Shown here: one piece after another, positions 1 through 6,710 of the stretch
Layout of the letters: every line of letters begins with the position of its first letter
Position numbering within the stretch: the first letter of the stretch is position 1
Source of the DNA: Paracoccaceae bacterium
Lineage (GTDB): Bacteria; Pseudomonadota; Alphaproteobacteria; Rhodobacterales; Rhodobacteraceae
Direction: 5' to 3'
Assembly: GCA_020832725.1 (NCBI GenBank)
Contig: JAFIEC010000318.1
Coordinates: 1 to 21,950, forward strand
Length of the DNA: 21,950 nucleotides
Made by a program: the position numbers and the translations under genes
The notes under the pieces: generated by a model
What the model saw: the letters and a program-made list of their open reading frames with translations, nothing else
Told to the model about the DNA's origin: nothing
Database searches by the model: none

Positions 1-471
1 CTCGACCCGATCGCCGACAAGGCGATGGTCGTGATCGCGCTGCTGGTGATCACGGGCTTTTCGGGGATGAACCCCTGGATCCTGCTGCCAGCGACCCTGA
101 TCCTGTTCCGCGAGGTGTTCGTCTCGGGCCTGCGCGAATACATGGGCGACAAGTCGCGCCTGCTCAAGGTGACGTGGCTGGCCAAGTGGAAGACCACCGC
201 CCAGATGATCGCCATTGCGGTGCTGTTCGCCAACGGGGTGTTCGAGCATTACTTCGGAATGCAGAGCTTCGGCATGGATGGCGAGACGGTGGTCTCGATC
301 CTGTCTGGCGAAACCGACGATCTGCTGGGTCTGCGCTGGAAATACCACGGCATGGTCTACAGCTTCTTCATCGGCGTGACCCTGCTGTGGATCGCGGCGG
401 TGATGACCCTGCTCAGCGGGGCGGATTACCTGGCCAAGGCGATGCCCCATCTGAGGGAGGGAGTGCGGTGA
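1..471 (+). CDS. pgsA: CDP-diacylglycerol--glycerol-3-phosphate 3-phosphatidyltransferase, 3' part
   Basis: This is the C-terminal 156 residues of a CDP-alcohol phosphatidyltransferase, cut by the left edge of the window. The frame is open from base 1 and begins inside the family signature: LDPIADK carries the last two aspartates of the D-G-AR-G-D-D catalytic motif. Roughly the first 60-70 residues are therefore missing. The remainder is hydrophobic, with several membrane helices, as expected for an inner-membrane enzyme. The enzyme makes phosphatidylglycerol-phosphate from CDP-diacylglycerol and glycerol-3-phosphate, the first committed step to phosphatidylglycerol and cardiolipin. The loop GFREVF...LREYMGD and the downstream moaD-moaE neighbours fit pgsA in Rhodobacteraceae. 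The last bases overlap the GTG start of moaD. Assignment within the CDP-alcohol transferase family is inferred from sequence and context. Confidence 0.9.
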   Translation, partial: LDPIADKAMVVIALLVITGFSGMNPWILLPATLILFREVFVSGLREYMGDKSRLLKVTWLAKWKTTAQMIAIAVLFANGVFEHYFGMQSFGMDGETVVSILSGETDDLLGLRWKYHGMVYSFFIGVTLLWIAAVMTLLSGADYLAKAMPHLREGVR

Positions 472-719
472 CGGTCGATGTGCTCTATTTCGCCTGGCTG
501 CGCGAGCGGATCGGCGTCCCGCGTGAGCGGATCGAGACCAGCGCGCCGGATGTCGCCGGACTGGTCGAGGAACTCCGTGCCCGCGAAGAACGCTATGCGC
601 TGGCCTTTTCCGACCTGTCGGCAGTGCGGGTCGCCCTCGATCAGGAGCTTGCCACCCTCGACGCGCCCCTGGCCGGTGTGCGGGAGGTGGCGTTCTTCCC
701 GCCCATGACGGGGGGTTAG
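468..719 (+). CDS. moaD: Molybdopterin synthase sulfur-carrier subunit MoaD
   Basis: An 83-residue ubiquitin-fold sulfur carrier for molybdopterin synthase. MoaD is adenylated and thiocarboxylated at its C-terminal glycine and donates sulfur to precursor Z (cPMP) in the MoaD2-MoaE2 complex. Supporting features are the opening TVDVLYFAWLRERIG, typical of the family, the small size, and the exact terminal di-glycine (FFPPMTGG). The chosen start is the GTG at 468, which overlaps the pgsA stop as GTGA. It gives the expected length, whereas the in-frame ATG at 174 lies deep inside pgsA and would add about 98 shadow residues. moaE begins three bases after the stop, so the two subunits are almost certainly co-translated, with pgsA upstream in the same transcript. 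Confidence 0.93.
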   Translation: MTVDVLYFAWLRERIGVPRERIETSAPDVAGLVEELRAREERYALAFSDLSAVRVALDQELATLDAPLAGVREVAFFPPMTGG

Positions 720-722
720 GGC

Positions 723-1172
723 ATGACACCGCACATCCGCGTGCAATCGGAGCCGTTCTCGCCGGGTGAGGCCCTGGAAGGCATTGGCGCGGGCGCCGCC
801 GGTGTCGGTGCCATCGTGAGTTTCACCGGCATCGTGCGCGACCTGCCCGGGGGCGGGCTGCTGCGCATGGAGATCGAGCATTATCCCGGCATGACCGAGC
901 GTGCGATCGGCGAGATCGCGGATCAGGCGGTCTCGCGCTGGGGGCTGGCGGATTGTCTGGTGATCCACCGGTATGGTGCGCTGCTGCCCGGAGAGACGAT
1001 CATGATGGTCGGTACCGCTGCCCCTCATCGTGCCGACGCCTTTGCTGCGGCCGAGTTCCTCATGGATTACCTGAAGTCGCGCGCGCCCTTCTGGAAGCGC
1101 GAGGTGACACAGGAGGGTGCGCGCTGGGTCGAGGCGCTGGACGAGGACGAGGCCGCATTGGGGCGCTGGTAG
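723..1172 (+). CDS. moaE: Molybdopterin synthase catalytic subunit MoaE
   Basis: A 149-residue MoaE, the large subunit of molybdopterin synthase, which converts cyclic pyranopterin monophosphate to molybdopterin using the MoaD thiocarboxylate. Conserved residues are visible. FTGIVRD gives Arg39. PHRADAF gives His103 and Arg104. YLKSRAPFWKRE gives Lys118 and Lys125, matching the two active-site lysines of the Escherichia coli enzyme at nearly the same numbers. Length is normal for the family. It follows moaD by three bases. Its stop at 1170-1172 lies only eight bases from the stop of the convergent TRAP permease gene, with no hairpin terminator between them. The product is a cytosolic enzyme for molybdenum- and tungsten-cofactor synthesis. 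Confidence 0.95.
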   Translation: MTPHIRVQSEPFSPGEALEGIGAGAAGVGAIVSFTGIVRDLPGGGLLRMEIEHYPGMTERAIGEIADQAVSRWGLADCLVIHRYGALLPGETIMMVGTAAPHRADAFAAAEFLMDYLKSRAPFWKREVTQEGARWVEALDEDEAALGRW

Positions 1173-1180
1173 GCGCGTCC

Positions 1181-3427
1181 TCAGGTCGCCCTGGCCTCAT
1201 CCTGCCGGCCCCGCCACCAGTTGAGGCCCAGCACGCCCAGCATCACCGCCGCCCCCAGCACTTCGATCGTCAGGTCGGGCCAGAAGATCGCCACCATCGC
1301 CGGCACCACCAGCAGCCGCGAGACCGGATCCATCGGCGCAAAGAGATATCCCTCGATCGATCCGGCAAAAGCCGCCAGCGCAAGGATCGCGATCGCACCG
1401 GTCCAGAGCAGTACGGGCAGCGGGCCGCCCAGAATGATCTCGGGATTGAACACCATGAACAGCGGGATCAGATACAGGCCCTTGGCGAATTTCCACGCCT
1501 GCACGCTGGTTTCCATCGGACCCGAACCCGCCACCGCAGCCCCCGCAAAGCCTGCCAGCGCCACGGGCGGTGTCACGTTGCTGTCCTGACTGTACCAGAA
1601 CACCACCAGATGCGCGATCAGCAGGGGAATTCCGAATTCCACATGCAGGGCCGGGCCGACCAGCACGATCAGAACGATGTAGGAGGCCGTCACCGGCAGG
1701 CCGAGACCGAGGATCAGGCTGGCGATCAGCACCAGAAGGAGCACCAGCACAAGGTTGCCGCCCGACAGCGCCACCATCATCGAGGAGAACTTCAGCCCCA
1801 GCCCGGTCAGGCCCACCACGCCCACGATGATTCCTGCCACAGCGCAGGCGACGGATACGGCAACCGCGTTCTTCGCCCCCAACGCGAGCGCCTGCAACAG
1901 GCGCGAGATGCCGAGACCCGCCGCCGCCACGAGGCGCGCTCCGGTCACCGGAACGCCCCGGCGCGGATCGAGCACGAAGATCACCACAAGCGCGCGCAGC
2001 AATGCCACGCCGATCACCGACATGATTGCCCAGAAACCCACGCGCGTGGGCGAATAATTGTTCACCAGCAGCCAGACCAGCACCAGAAGCGGCACGATGA
2101 ACTGCCAGCCGGCCCGCAGCACGGACCGGACCTGGGGCAATTCATGGGCCTTGAGGCCCTGCATCCCCTCCTTCTTGGCCACGATGTGGACGAAGAGATA
2201 GACCGTGCCAAGGTAAAGGATGGCCGGAAAGATCGAGACCAGGACGATCTCGATATAGGGGATGTTGGTGTATTCCGAGATCAGGAACGCCCCCGCCCCC
2301 ATCAGCGGCGGCGTGATCTGCCCGCCGGTGGAGGCGGCGGCCTCGATCCCGCCCGCCTGTTTCGGCTTGTAGCCCAGCCGCTTCATCAGCGGGATGGTGA
2401 AGGCCCCCGTCGTGACCACATTGGCGATGGCCGAGCCCGAGATGGAGCCCATGCCCGCCGAGGCCACCACCGCTGCCTTGGCCGGGCCCCCGGGCTTGCG
2501 TCCGGTGGCGGCGAAGGCAAGGTCGATGAAGAACTTGCCCGCCCCCGTGACCTCCAGAAAGGCTCCGAACAGCACGAACATGAACACATAGGTCGCGGCT
2601 ACTCCCAGCGGCAGGCCGAAGATGCCCTCCTGCCCGAGGTAGAGTTGCCCGATCACCCGCGCCTCGCCATAGCCGCGATGGCCCAGGATGCCCGGCAGCC
2701 ATTCCCCCAGCCACGGGAGAACGCCGCGCCGCCCGGCAAAGGCATAGGCGATCGCGAAGGCCCCGATGATCGTCATGCCCAGGCCCACGGCGCGCCTGCT
2801 CCCCTCGAGCAGGGTCAGGGTCGCGACGATGCCCATCATGATGTCGGTACGATTCCACAGGCCCGTGCGGGCGACGATCGCATCGAGGTTCCACGACAGG
2901 TAGAATCCCGCCATGAAGGCTGCGGCGATCAGGACCGCATCCACCGCCCGTCCCAGCAGTGCCGAGACAAGCCGCTCTCCGCGCAAGCGCAGGATGCCGG
3001 CAAGCACTCCCGCCGAAAACAATGCGCCCACGGCCCACCAGAGGCGGTTGCCCACATCCTTCCAGGCGGCCAGCTCGGGTGTGCGGGTGGCAGCGAGGGC
3101 AGCAAGGGCCGCGGCCAGCGCGACAAAGCCCAGGTCCCCCCAAAGACCCAGCCGACCCTCGCGACGGCCGACGATGGGGAACATCAGGAAACACAGCACC
3201 AGAACGAAGCCCAGGTGTATGGAGCGCTGGTAGAACAGACCGAAGGACTGGATCCCCGCCGTATAGAGCTGGAACAGCGACAGCGTGATCCCCACCACCG
3301 CGATGGCAATCGCCAGAGGCCCGGTCTGCCCGCTGCCTTGTGCTGTCAAGGCGGGCGCGATCCCTTCGGGCGCGGGCATGCCTGTGACCGTATCGCTTGG
3401 GGCTGTGGCGGGGCGGTCGGATGCCAT
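1181..3427 (-). CDS. TRAP transporter fused permease, 4TM/12TM (DctQM type), TAXI class
   Basis: A 748-residue inner-membrane permease in which the small (DctQ-like, 4TM) and large (DctM-like, 12TM) TRAP subunits are one polypeptide, as is usual for TAXI-type TRAP systems. About 35 polar residues precede the first helix. The most conserved block, residues about 325-390, contains GSISGSAIANVVTTG and STGGQITPPLMGAGAF, hallmarks of the fused family. A second half follows with GLGLPVTASYIV and NVTPPVALAGFAGAA. TRAP permeases import organic acids with a Na+ or H+ gradient; the substrate cannot be read from sequence. The ATG at 3427 is chosen because it follows a GGAGAG Shine-Dalgarno and gives a normal N-terminus; the frame stays open upstream to 3823 only over the neighbouring gene. 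It is third in an operon, 17 bases after the DUF1850 gene. Confidence 0.93.
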   Translation of the reverse strand: MASDRPATAPSDTVTGMPAPEGIAPALTAQGSGQTGPLAIAIAVVGITLSLFQLYTAGIQSFGLFYQRSIHLGFVLVLCFLMFPIVGRREGRLGLWGDLGFVALAAALAALAATRTPELAAWKDVGNRLWWAVGALFSAGVLAGILRLRGERLVSALLGRAVDAVLIAAAFMAGFYLSWNLDAIVARTGLWNRTDIMMGIVATLTLLEGSRRAVGLGMTIIGAFAIAYAFAGRRGVLPWLGEWLPGILGHRGYGEARVIGQLYLGQEGIFGLPLGVAATYVFMFVLFGAFLEVTGAGKFFIDLAFAATGRKPGGPAKAAVVASAGMGSISGSAIANVVTTGAFTIPLMKRLGYKPKQAGGIEAAASTGGQITPPLMGAGAFLISEYTNIPYIEIVLVSIFPAILYLGTVYLFVHIVAKKEGMQGLKAHELPQVRSVLRAGWQFIVPLLVLVWLLVNNYSPTRVGFWAIMSVIGVALLRALVVIFVLDPRRGVPVTGARLVAAAGLGISRLLQALALGAKNAVAVSVACAVAGIIVGVVGLTGLGLKFSSMMVALSGGNLVLVLLLVLIASLILGLGLPVTASYIVLIVLVGPALHVEFGIPLLIAHLVVFWYSQDSNVTPPVALAGFAGAAVAGSGPMETSVQAWKFAKGLYLIPLFMVFNPEIILGGPLPVLLWTGAIAILALAAFAGSIEGYLFAPMDPVSRLLVVPAMVAIFWPDLTIEVLGAAVMLGVLGLNWWRGRQDEARAT

Positions 3428-3444
3428 GTCTCTCTCCGGCTGCG

Positions 3445-3984
3445 TCAGTAGGGCATTCCGCGCGGTGTCGCGGGGGCATGTATCGAGCGCGGGGATGCGC
3501 AGGCGCTGCCCGGACGCAGGCGCAGCCTTTGGCCGGCATGATCCTTGGACAAAGCGATCTCGCCCTCGGTCGAGCGCAGCCTGTGCCCCACGCGTGTCGG
3601 GCCCACGCGCAGCGCCAACCCCTCGGGCGGAAGCGTCTCGGCGATATCCTCGATCCAGTAGCCGCCTCCTTCGGCGGGGCGCAGGCGGCCCCGACCGGCC
3701 ACCTCGCCCAGACCGGCGGCAAAATCGTGCAGGTAGGAGCGTTCCAGGGTCATCATGCCATCTTCGATGCGAAAGCAGTCGGCCACATCCCCTCCGGTGA
3801 CGGAATGCGACCACCACAGGCAAAACCGCCCGTCACGGCCAAGAGGCAGGGTTTCCACGACCCGTGCCCGGTCATCCGTCACGTCCAGGAAAGAGGGGCA
3901 TTGCCCCGCACCGGCCGGAGCGGAGCAGAGAACGAGAAGAAGGGCGGCCGCCAGCGGCGACCGCCCCTCCGGCGCCAGTCTCAC
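3445..3984 (-). CDS. DUF1850 family exported protein of the TRAP-TAXI operon
   Basis: A 179-residue protein with an N-terminal signal sequence: an LAAALLLVLC core and likely cleavage after AGAG near residue 27. The body resembles the DUF1850 family. It shows WWSHSVTGGDVADCFRIE (residues 57-74), a short acidic turn, and DFAAGLGEVAG (87-97), a pattern close to the family's HSV...GAGL core. DUF1850 genes typically lie between a TAXI binding protein and the fused TRAP permease, exactly the position here; their function is unknown. Translation starts at GTG 3984, which overlaps the TGA of the binding-protein gene (GTGA), so translational coupling is expected. The permease gene starts 17 bases downstream. 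Cys20 lies in LVLC, but the preceding Leu is a poor lipobox residue, so a lipoprotein is less likely than a type I signal peptide. Confidence 0.8.
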   Translation of the reverse strand: MRLAPEGRSPLAAALLLVLCSAPAGAGQCPSFLDVTDDRARVVETLPLGRDGRFCLWWSHSVTGGDVADCFRIEDGMMTLERSYLHDFAAGLGEVAGRGRLRPAEGGGYWIEDIAETLPPEGLALRVGPTRVGHRLRSTEGEIALSKDHAGQRLRLRPGSACASPRSIHAPATPRGMPY

Positions 3985-4937
3985 GGGCGCATGCTTGCGG
4001 GAACCTCTGCGCCGATCTCCTCGAAATACCGCAGCGATCCGGGATGGAGCGGGATCGGTGTGGAATCGAGGGTGAACTGCACCGTGGTGTCGTTCGCCGC
4101 CGGATGGATGGCGATCAGTTCACCGACGTGATCGAAAATCGCCTTGGTGATCGCATGGGCCAGATCTTCGTCCATCTCGTCGTGAACCACCAGCACGTTG
4201 GGGGTGGAGATGGTCAGCACCGGCTCGGCCATGCCGTCATAGGTGCCGGCACGCAGGGTGTAGGGTGCGAAGGTCGGCTCCACCTCGATGGCGCGGGCGA
4301 TTTCCTCTGGCGAGATGGGCACGATGGCAATGCTGCGCGTCGCGGCCAGGTTCATGATCGAGGAGGTGGGGGGGCCGACGCTCCAGAAGCCGGCGTCGAT
4401 ATCGCCGTCACGCAGCGCGTCGGCGGTCTCGTTGAAGTTGAGCCGCTGGGGCGTTATGTCGTCGAAGGTGATCCCGTTGGCCTCAAGCAGGGTCCGTGCG
4501 CTGACCTCCGTGCCGGAGCCCGGAGCCCCGACCGAGACGCGCTTGCCGCGCAGGTCCTCGATGCTCTCGATGCCGCTTCCCTGAAGGGTCACGATGTGCA
4601 CGGCGTTGGGATAGATCGACACCAGCGCGCGCAGGTGCGGCATCGGCGTCTCGGAGAACTGGCCGGTGCCGGTAAAGGCTGCGTAGACAGTATCGGCCAG
4701 TGCCAGGGCCATATCGCTGTCGAAGGTGGTGATGAGGCGGACGTTCTCCACCGAGGCACCGGTCACCTCTGCAGTGGCGGTGAAGCCGTCCACATGGCGG
4801 TTGATCACCTCTGCAAGGCCGCCGCCATAGGGAAAGTAGACCCCGCCTGTGCCACCCGTGGCGATCGAAAGTTCTTCGGCCTGGGCCGCCGTTCCGATCG
4901 CGAGAGCTGCCGCCAGTGCGATGCTCAGTCTCTTCAT
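3981..4937 (-). CDS. TAXI family TRAP transporter substrate-binding protein
   Basis: A 318-residue periplasmic binding protein. Residues 1-20 are a signal peptide, with likely cleavage after AQA. Residues 24-40 carry the TAXI signature SIATGGTGGVYFPYGGG. Residues 135-150 (VSVGAPGSGTEVSARTL) form the second conserved block, followed by the family's LNFNETADALRDGDIDAGFW segment. TAXI proteins capture a solute in the periplasm and hand it to the fused TRAP permease; characterised members bind glutamate-like or dicarboxylate ligands, but the ligand here is unknown. The ATG at 4937 is preceded by GGGAGG and starts the signal peptide directly, so the longer open frame to 5072 is rejected. It is the first gene of a three-gene operon and is divergent from a ModE-like regulator gene. 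Confidence 0.93.
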   Translation of the reverse strand: MKRLSIALAAALAIGTAAQAEELSIATGGTGGVYFPYGGGLAEVINRHVDGFTATAEVTGASVENVRLITTFDSDMALALADTVYAAFTGTGQFSETPMPHLRALVSIYPNAVHIVTLQGSGIESIEDLRGKRVSVGAPGSGTEVSARTLLEANGITFDDITPQRLNFNETADALRDGDIDAGFWSVGPPTSSIMNLAATRSIAIVPISPEEIARAIEVEPTFAPYTLRAGTYDGMAEPVLTISTPNVLVVHDEMDEDLAHAITKAIFDHVGELIAIHPAANDTTVQFTLDSTPIPLHPGSLRYFEEIGAEVPASMRP

Positions 4938-4942
4938 GTTAA

Positions 4943-4948
4943 CCTCCC
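4943..4948 (-). promoter_or_regulatory. Ribosome-binding site of the TAXI binding-protein gene
   Basis: On the minus strand GGGAGG stands five bases before the ATG at 4937. It decides this start against upstream in-frame codons, none of which has a comparable site. Confidence 0.7.
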
Positions 4949-4972
4949 GGTCTTTGCCATTCTGAATGCGAT

Positions 4973-4994
4973 GCCCGGGCAGACAGGCCCGGGC
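4973..4994 (-). repeat. Paired GCCCGGGC palindromes, possible leader hairpin
   Basis: Two copies of the self-complementary octamer GCCCGGGC (4973-4980 and 4987-4994) are separated by six bases. They can pair into an eight-base-pair stem with a six-base loop. The element lies 36-57 bases upstream of the TAXI binding-protein ATG, so it may form a strong hairpin in the 5' leader of that operon. Its role is unknown; a bipartite protein-binding site is an equally good reading. Confidence 0.4.
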
Positions 4995-5007
4995 GGGCGT
5001 ATATGCA

Positions 5008-5036
5008 TTGACACTCACGCCCCGCAGCCCTGTCAA
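5008..5036. promoter_or_regulatory. TTGACA inverted repeat between divergent TRAP and ModE-like genes
   Basis: TTGACA at 5008-5013 and TGTCAA at 5031-5036 form a perfect six-base inverted repeat with a 17-base spacer. Each arm is a consensus sigma-70 -35 hexamer on one strand, so the site could hold overlapping divergent promoters, or it may be an operator. The -10 regions at a 17-base spacing are poor on both strands. TATACG further downstream on the minus strand (4999-5004) is at a non-standard distance of 26 bases. The reading as a promoter is therefore tentative. Confidence 0.35.
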
Positions 5037-5095
5037 CCCGCATGCGGCGTCCGAAGGCTTGTCTTGAACCACTCCAAGGGCCCATACTGGCCCTC

Positions 5096-5476
5096 ATGCT
5101 TGCGCCGAACCCAAATCCAGCCCGGACCGTCAGGTTGCGCATCCGCCTTGTCCTTGGAGAGGGTCAGGCGCTTGGGCCCGGCAAGGCCGACCTGCTGGAG
5201 CAGATCGATGCGCTGGGATCGATCGCTGCGGCCGGGCGTGCCATGGGCATGAGCTACAAGCGCGCGTGGTCGCTGGTGGAGGTGATGAACACGACCTTCG
5301 CCGCGCCGCTGGTCGAAAGCTCGCGGGGCGGGGCAGGGCGCGGCGGTGCCCGACTGACCGGCACGGGGCGCATCGTTCTGGAATGTTATCGCCGGATCGA
5401 GGACCGGGCCGCAGAGGCGGCATATGCCGATTTCGACATTCTTGCGGCCCTGCTTCCCGAAACCGAAAACGGCTGA
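5096..5476 (+). CDS. ModE-like winged helix-turn-helix regulator (DNA-binding domain only)
   Basis: A protein of about 126 residues made of a single LysR/ModE-type winged helix domain. The helix-turn-helix is visible as GSIAAAGRAMGMSYKRAWSL (residues 41-60), the ModE N-terminal pattern, followed by a wing with a Gly/Arg-rich loop SSRGGAGRGGARLT and the closing helix TGRIVLECYRRIE. The protein ends at residue 126, so it has no molybdate-binding (TOBE/Mop) domain, unlike E. coli ModE of roughly twice the length. Such short forms are common in alphaproteobacteria; what they sense is not known. The start is uncertain: ATG 5096 gives a compact domain, ATG 5042 would add 18 residues, and neither has a good Shine-Dalgarno. 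It is divergent from the TAXI-TRAP operon and convergent, 12 bases apart, with the sugar dehydrogenase gene. Confidence 0.82.
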   Translation: MLAPNPNPARTVRLRIRLVLGEGQALGPGKADLLEQIDALGSIAAAGRAMGMSYKRAWSLVEVMNTTFAAPLVESSRGGAGRGGARLTGTGRIVLECYRRIEDRAAEAAYADFDILAALLPETENG

Positions 5477-5488
5477 GCGGGCCTTCCG

Positions 5489-6610
5489 TCATCCGCCTTC
5501 GGGTGCGATCCGGAACAATGTGCCCTCGTTGACCGACAGAAACCAGATCGTGCCGTCAGGTGCCTCGCGCACGTCGCGCACCCGCGCGGTTTCCTTCGAC
5601 TGCAACTGCTCCAGTTCGGCCAGCCGCCCGCCCTGCGGTCCGAGACGCGCAATATAGTCGTGCTGCAGGGCACCCACGAAGATGTGCCCCGCCCATTCCG
5701 GCCAGAGCCGACCCGAATAGATCATGGTTCCCGAGGGGGCCATCGACGGATCCCAATAGTAATCGGGTTGCTCCATCCCCTCCTTTTCGGTGCCGACCCC
5801 GATCTGGCGGCCGGAATAGTGCCGACCGTAGGCGATCACGGGCCAGCCGTAATTCGCGCCGGCACGCACGCGGTTCACCTCGTCGCCGCCGCGTGCGCCG
5901 TGCTCGGAAACCCACAGGTTGCCCTCGAGGTCGAGCGCGGCACCTTGCGCGTTGCGATGCCCGAAGGAATAGATTTCCGGCAGCGCATCCGACGCCTCCC
6001 AGCGCGGGTTGTCGGCGGGGACAGAGCCATCCCGGTTGACCCGGACCACCGTGCCCTTGGCATTGGAGAGGTTCTGGGCCTCTTCATCCTGGCCCCGGTC
6101 ACCGATCGTGACAAAAAGCGTGCCGTCGAGTGCCTCGACGATGCGCGACCCGAAATGCCGCCCCCCGCCGGTGGGCCGGGGCTGGACCCAGATGTCGCGG
6201 ACGCTCTCCAGTCGCGTGCCGTCCTCGGACAGGCGCGCCACGGCAAGTGCGGTACCCGCGCCCGCCTGCATCGGCTTTGCATAGGACAGGAAGATCTCGC
6301 GGCTCTGGGCAAAGTCGCGGGCGACCACGACATCGAGAAGCCCGCCCTGCCCCTGGGCAAAGACGCGGGGTACGTCGGCCACATCGCGGGCCTCTGTCGC
6401 GTCCGGCGGCAGAAGCAGAAGCCTGCCTTCCCGCAGGGTGACGAGGATGCCGCCATCGGGCAGGAAGCCCACGGCCCAGGGTTGCTCCAGGCCCGTCAGT
6501 ACGGGGCTCACGCTCAGATCGCCCTGGCTGGTGCGCATTGTCTGTGCGGTGGCGGGCGCAAGGCCCGCTGCCAGCGTCAGGGCTGCGAGGACAAGGGTGA
6601 TGTGACGCAT
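5489..6610 (-). CDS. PQQ-dependent sugar dehydrogenase (soluble aldose dehydrogenase family), periplasmic
   Basis: A 373-residue exported six-bladed beta-propeller oxidoreductase of the soluble glucose/aldose sugar dehydrogenase family (YliI/Asd-like). Residues 1-22 are a signal peptide ending in ATA|Q. Family motifs follow in order: LEQPWAVGFLPDG (41-53), GGGRHFGSRI with the likely catalytic His152, IGDRGQ (169-174), YSFGHRNAQG (214-223), SEHGARGGDEVN (235-246), NYGWP (253-257), and PSGTMIYSG near 292-300. Members oxidise aldose sugars with PQQ as cofactor and a calcium ion, passing electrons to periplasmic acceptors; the substrate is not predictable. The start at 6610 has an excellent AAAGGAGA site five bases upstream. 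It probably forms its own transcript: 100 bases separate it from the gentisate operon, with no clear terminator in that gap. Confidence 0.9.
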   Translation of the reverse strand: MRHITLVLAALTLAAGLAPATAQTMRTSQGDLSVSPVLTGLEQPWAVGFLPDGGILVTLREGRLLLLPPDATEARDVADVPRVFAQGQGGLLDVVVARDFAQSREIFLSYAKPMQAGAGTALAVARLSEDGTRLESVRDIWVQPRPTGGGRHFGSRIVEALDGTLFVTIGDRGQDEEAQNLSNAKGTVVRVNRDGSVPADNPRWEASDALPEIYSFGHRNAQGAALDLEGNLWVSEHGARGGDEVNRVRAGANYGWPVIAYGRHYSGRQIGVGTEKEGMEQPDYYWDPSMAPSGTMIYSGRLWPEWAGHIFVGALQHDYIARLGPQGGRLAELEQLQSKETARVRDVREAPDGTIWFLSVNEGTLFRIAPEGG

Positions 6611-6615
6611 GATGA

Positions 6616-6623
6616 TCTCCTTT
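6616..6623 (-). promoter_or_regulatory. Ribosome-binding site of the sugar dehydrogenase gene
   Basis: AAAGGAGA on the minus strand, five bases before the ATG at 6610, is a near-perfect Shine-Dalgarno that fixes this start. Confidence 0.75.
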
Positions 6624-6710
6624 GACCTTCGAGGATGCAGCCTCCCGCGCAGTCTTCAACCCCGTTTCGTTCACGAGAGGGCGAGGCGCATCGCGGCATC
6701 TGCGGCAGGA

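Noticed and set aside
953..3451. An 832-residue open frame antisense to the TRAP permease gene
   Set aside because: It is rich in His, Arg, Gln and Gly with no domain or membrane pattern, as expected of the reverse complement of a GC-rich membrane-protein gene. The minus-strand frame has clear TRAP motifs and a Shine-Dalgarno.
3900..3984. Possible lipoprotein signal (LVLC) in the DUF1850 protein
   Set aside because: The residue before Cys20 is Leu, which lipoprotein signal peptidase rarely accepts. A normal type I cleavage site follows a few residues later.
3864..5252. A 462-residue plus-strand open frame across the TAXI binding-protein gene
   Set aside because: It is a shadow of the binding-protein and DUF1850 genes. 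The composition is anomalous and it would overlap the ModE-like gene in another frame.
6611..6710. A terminator or small gene between the monooxygenase and sugar dehydrogenase genes
   Set aside because: No convincing hairpin with a T-run and no short frame with a ribosome-binding site. Only the sugar dehydrogenase Shine-Dalgarno stands out.
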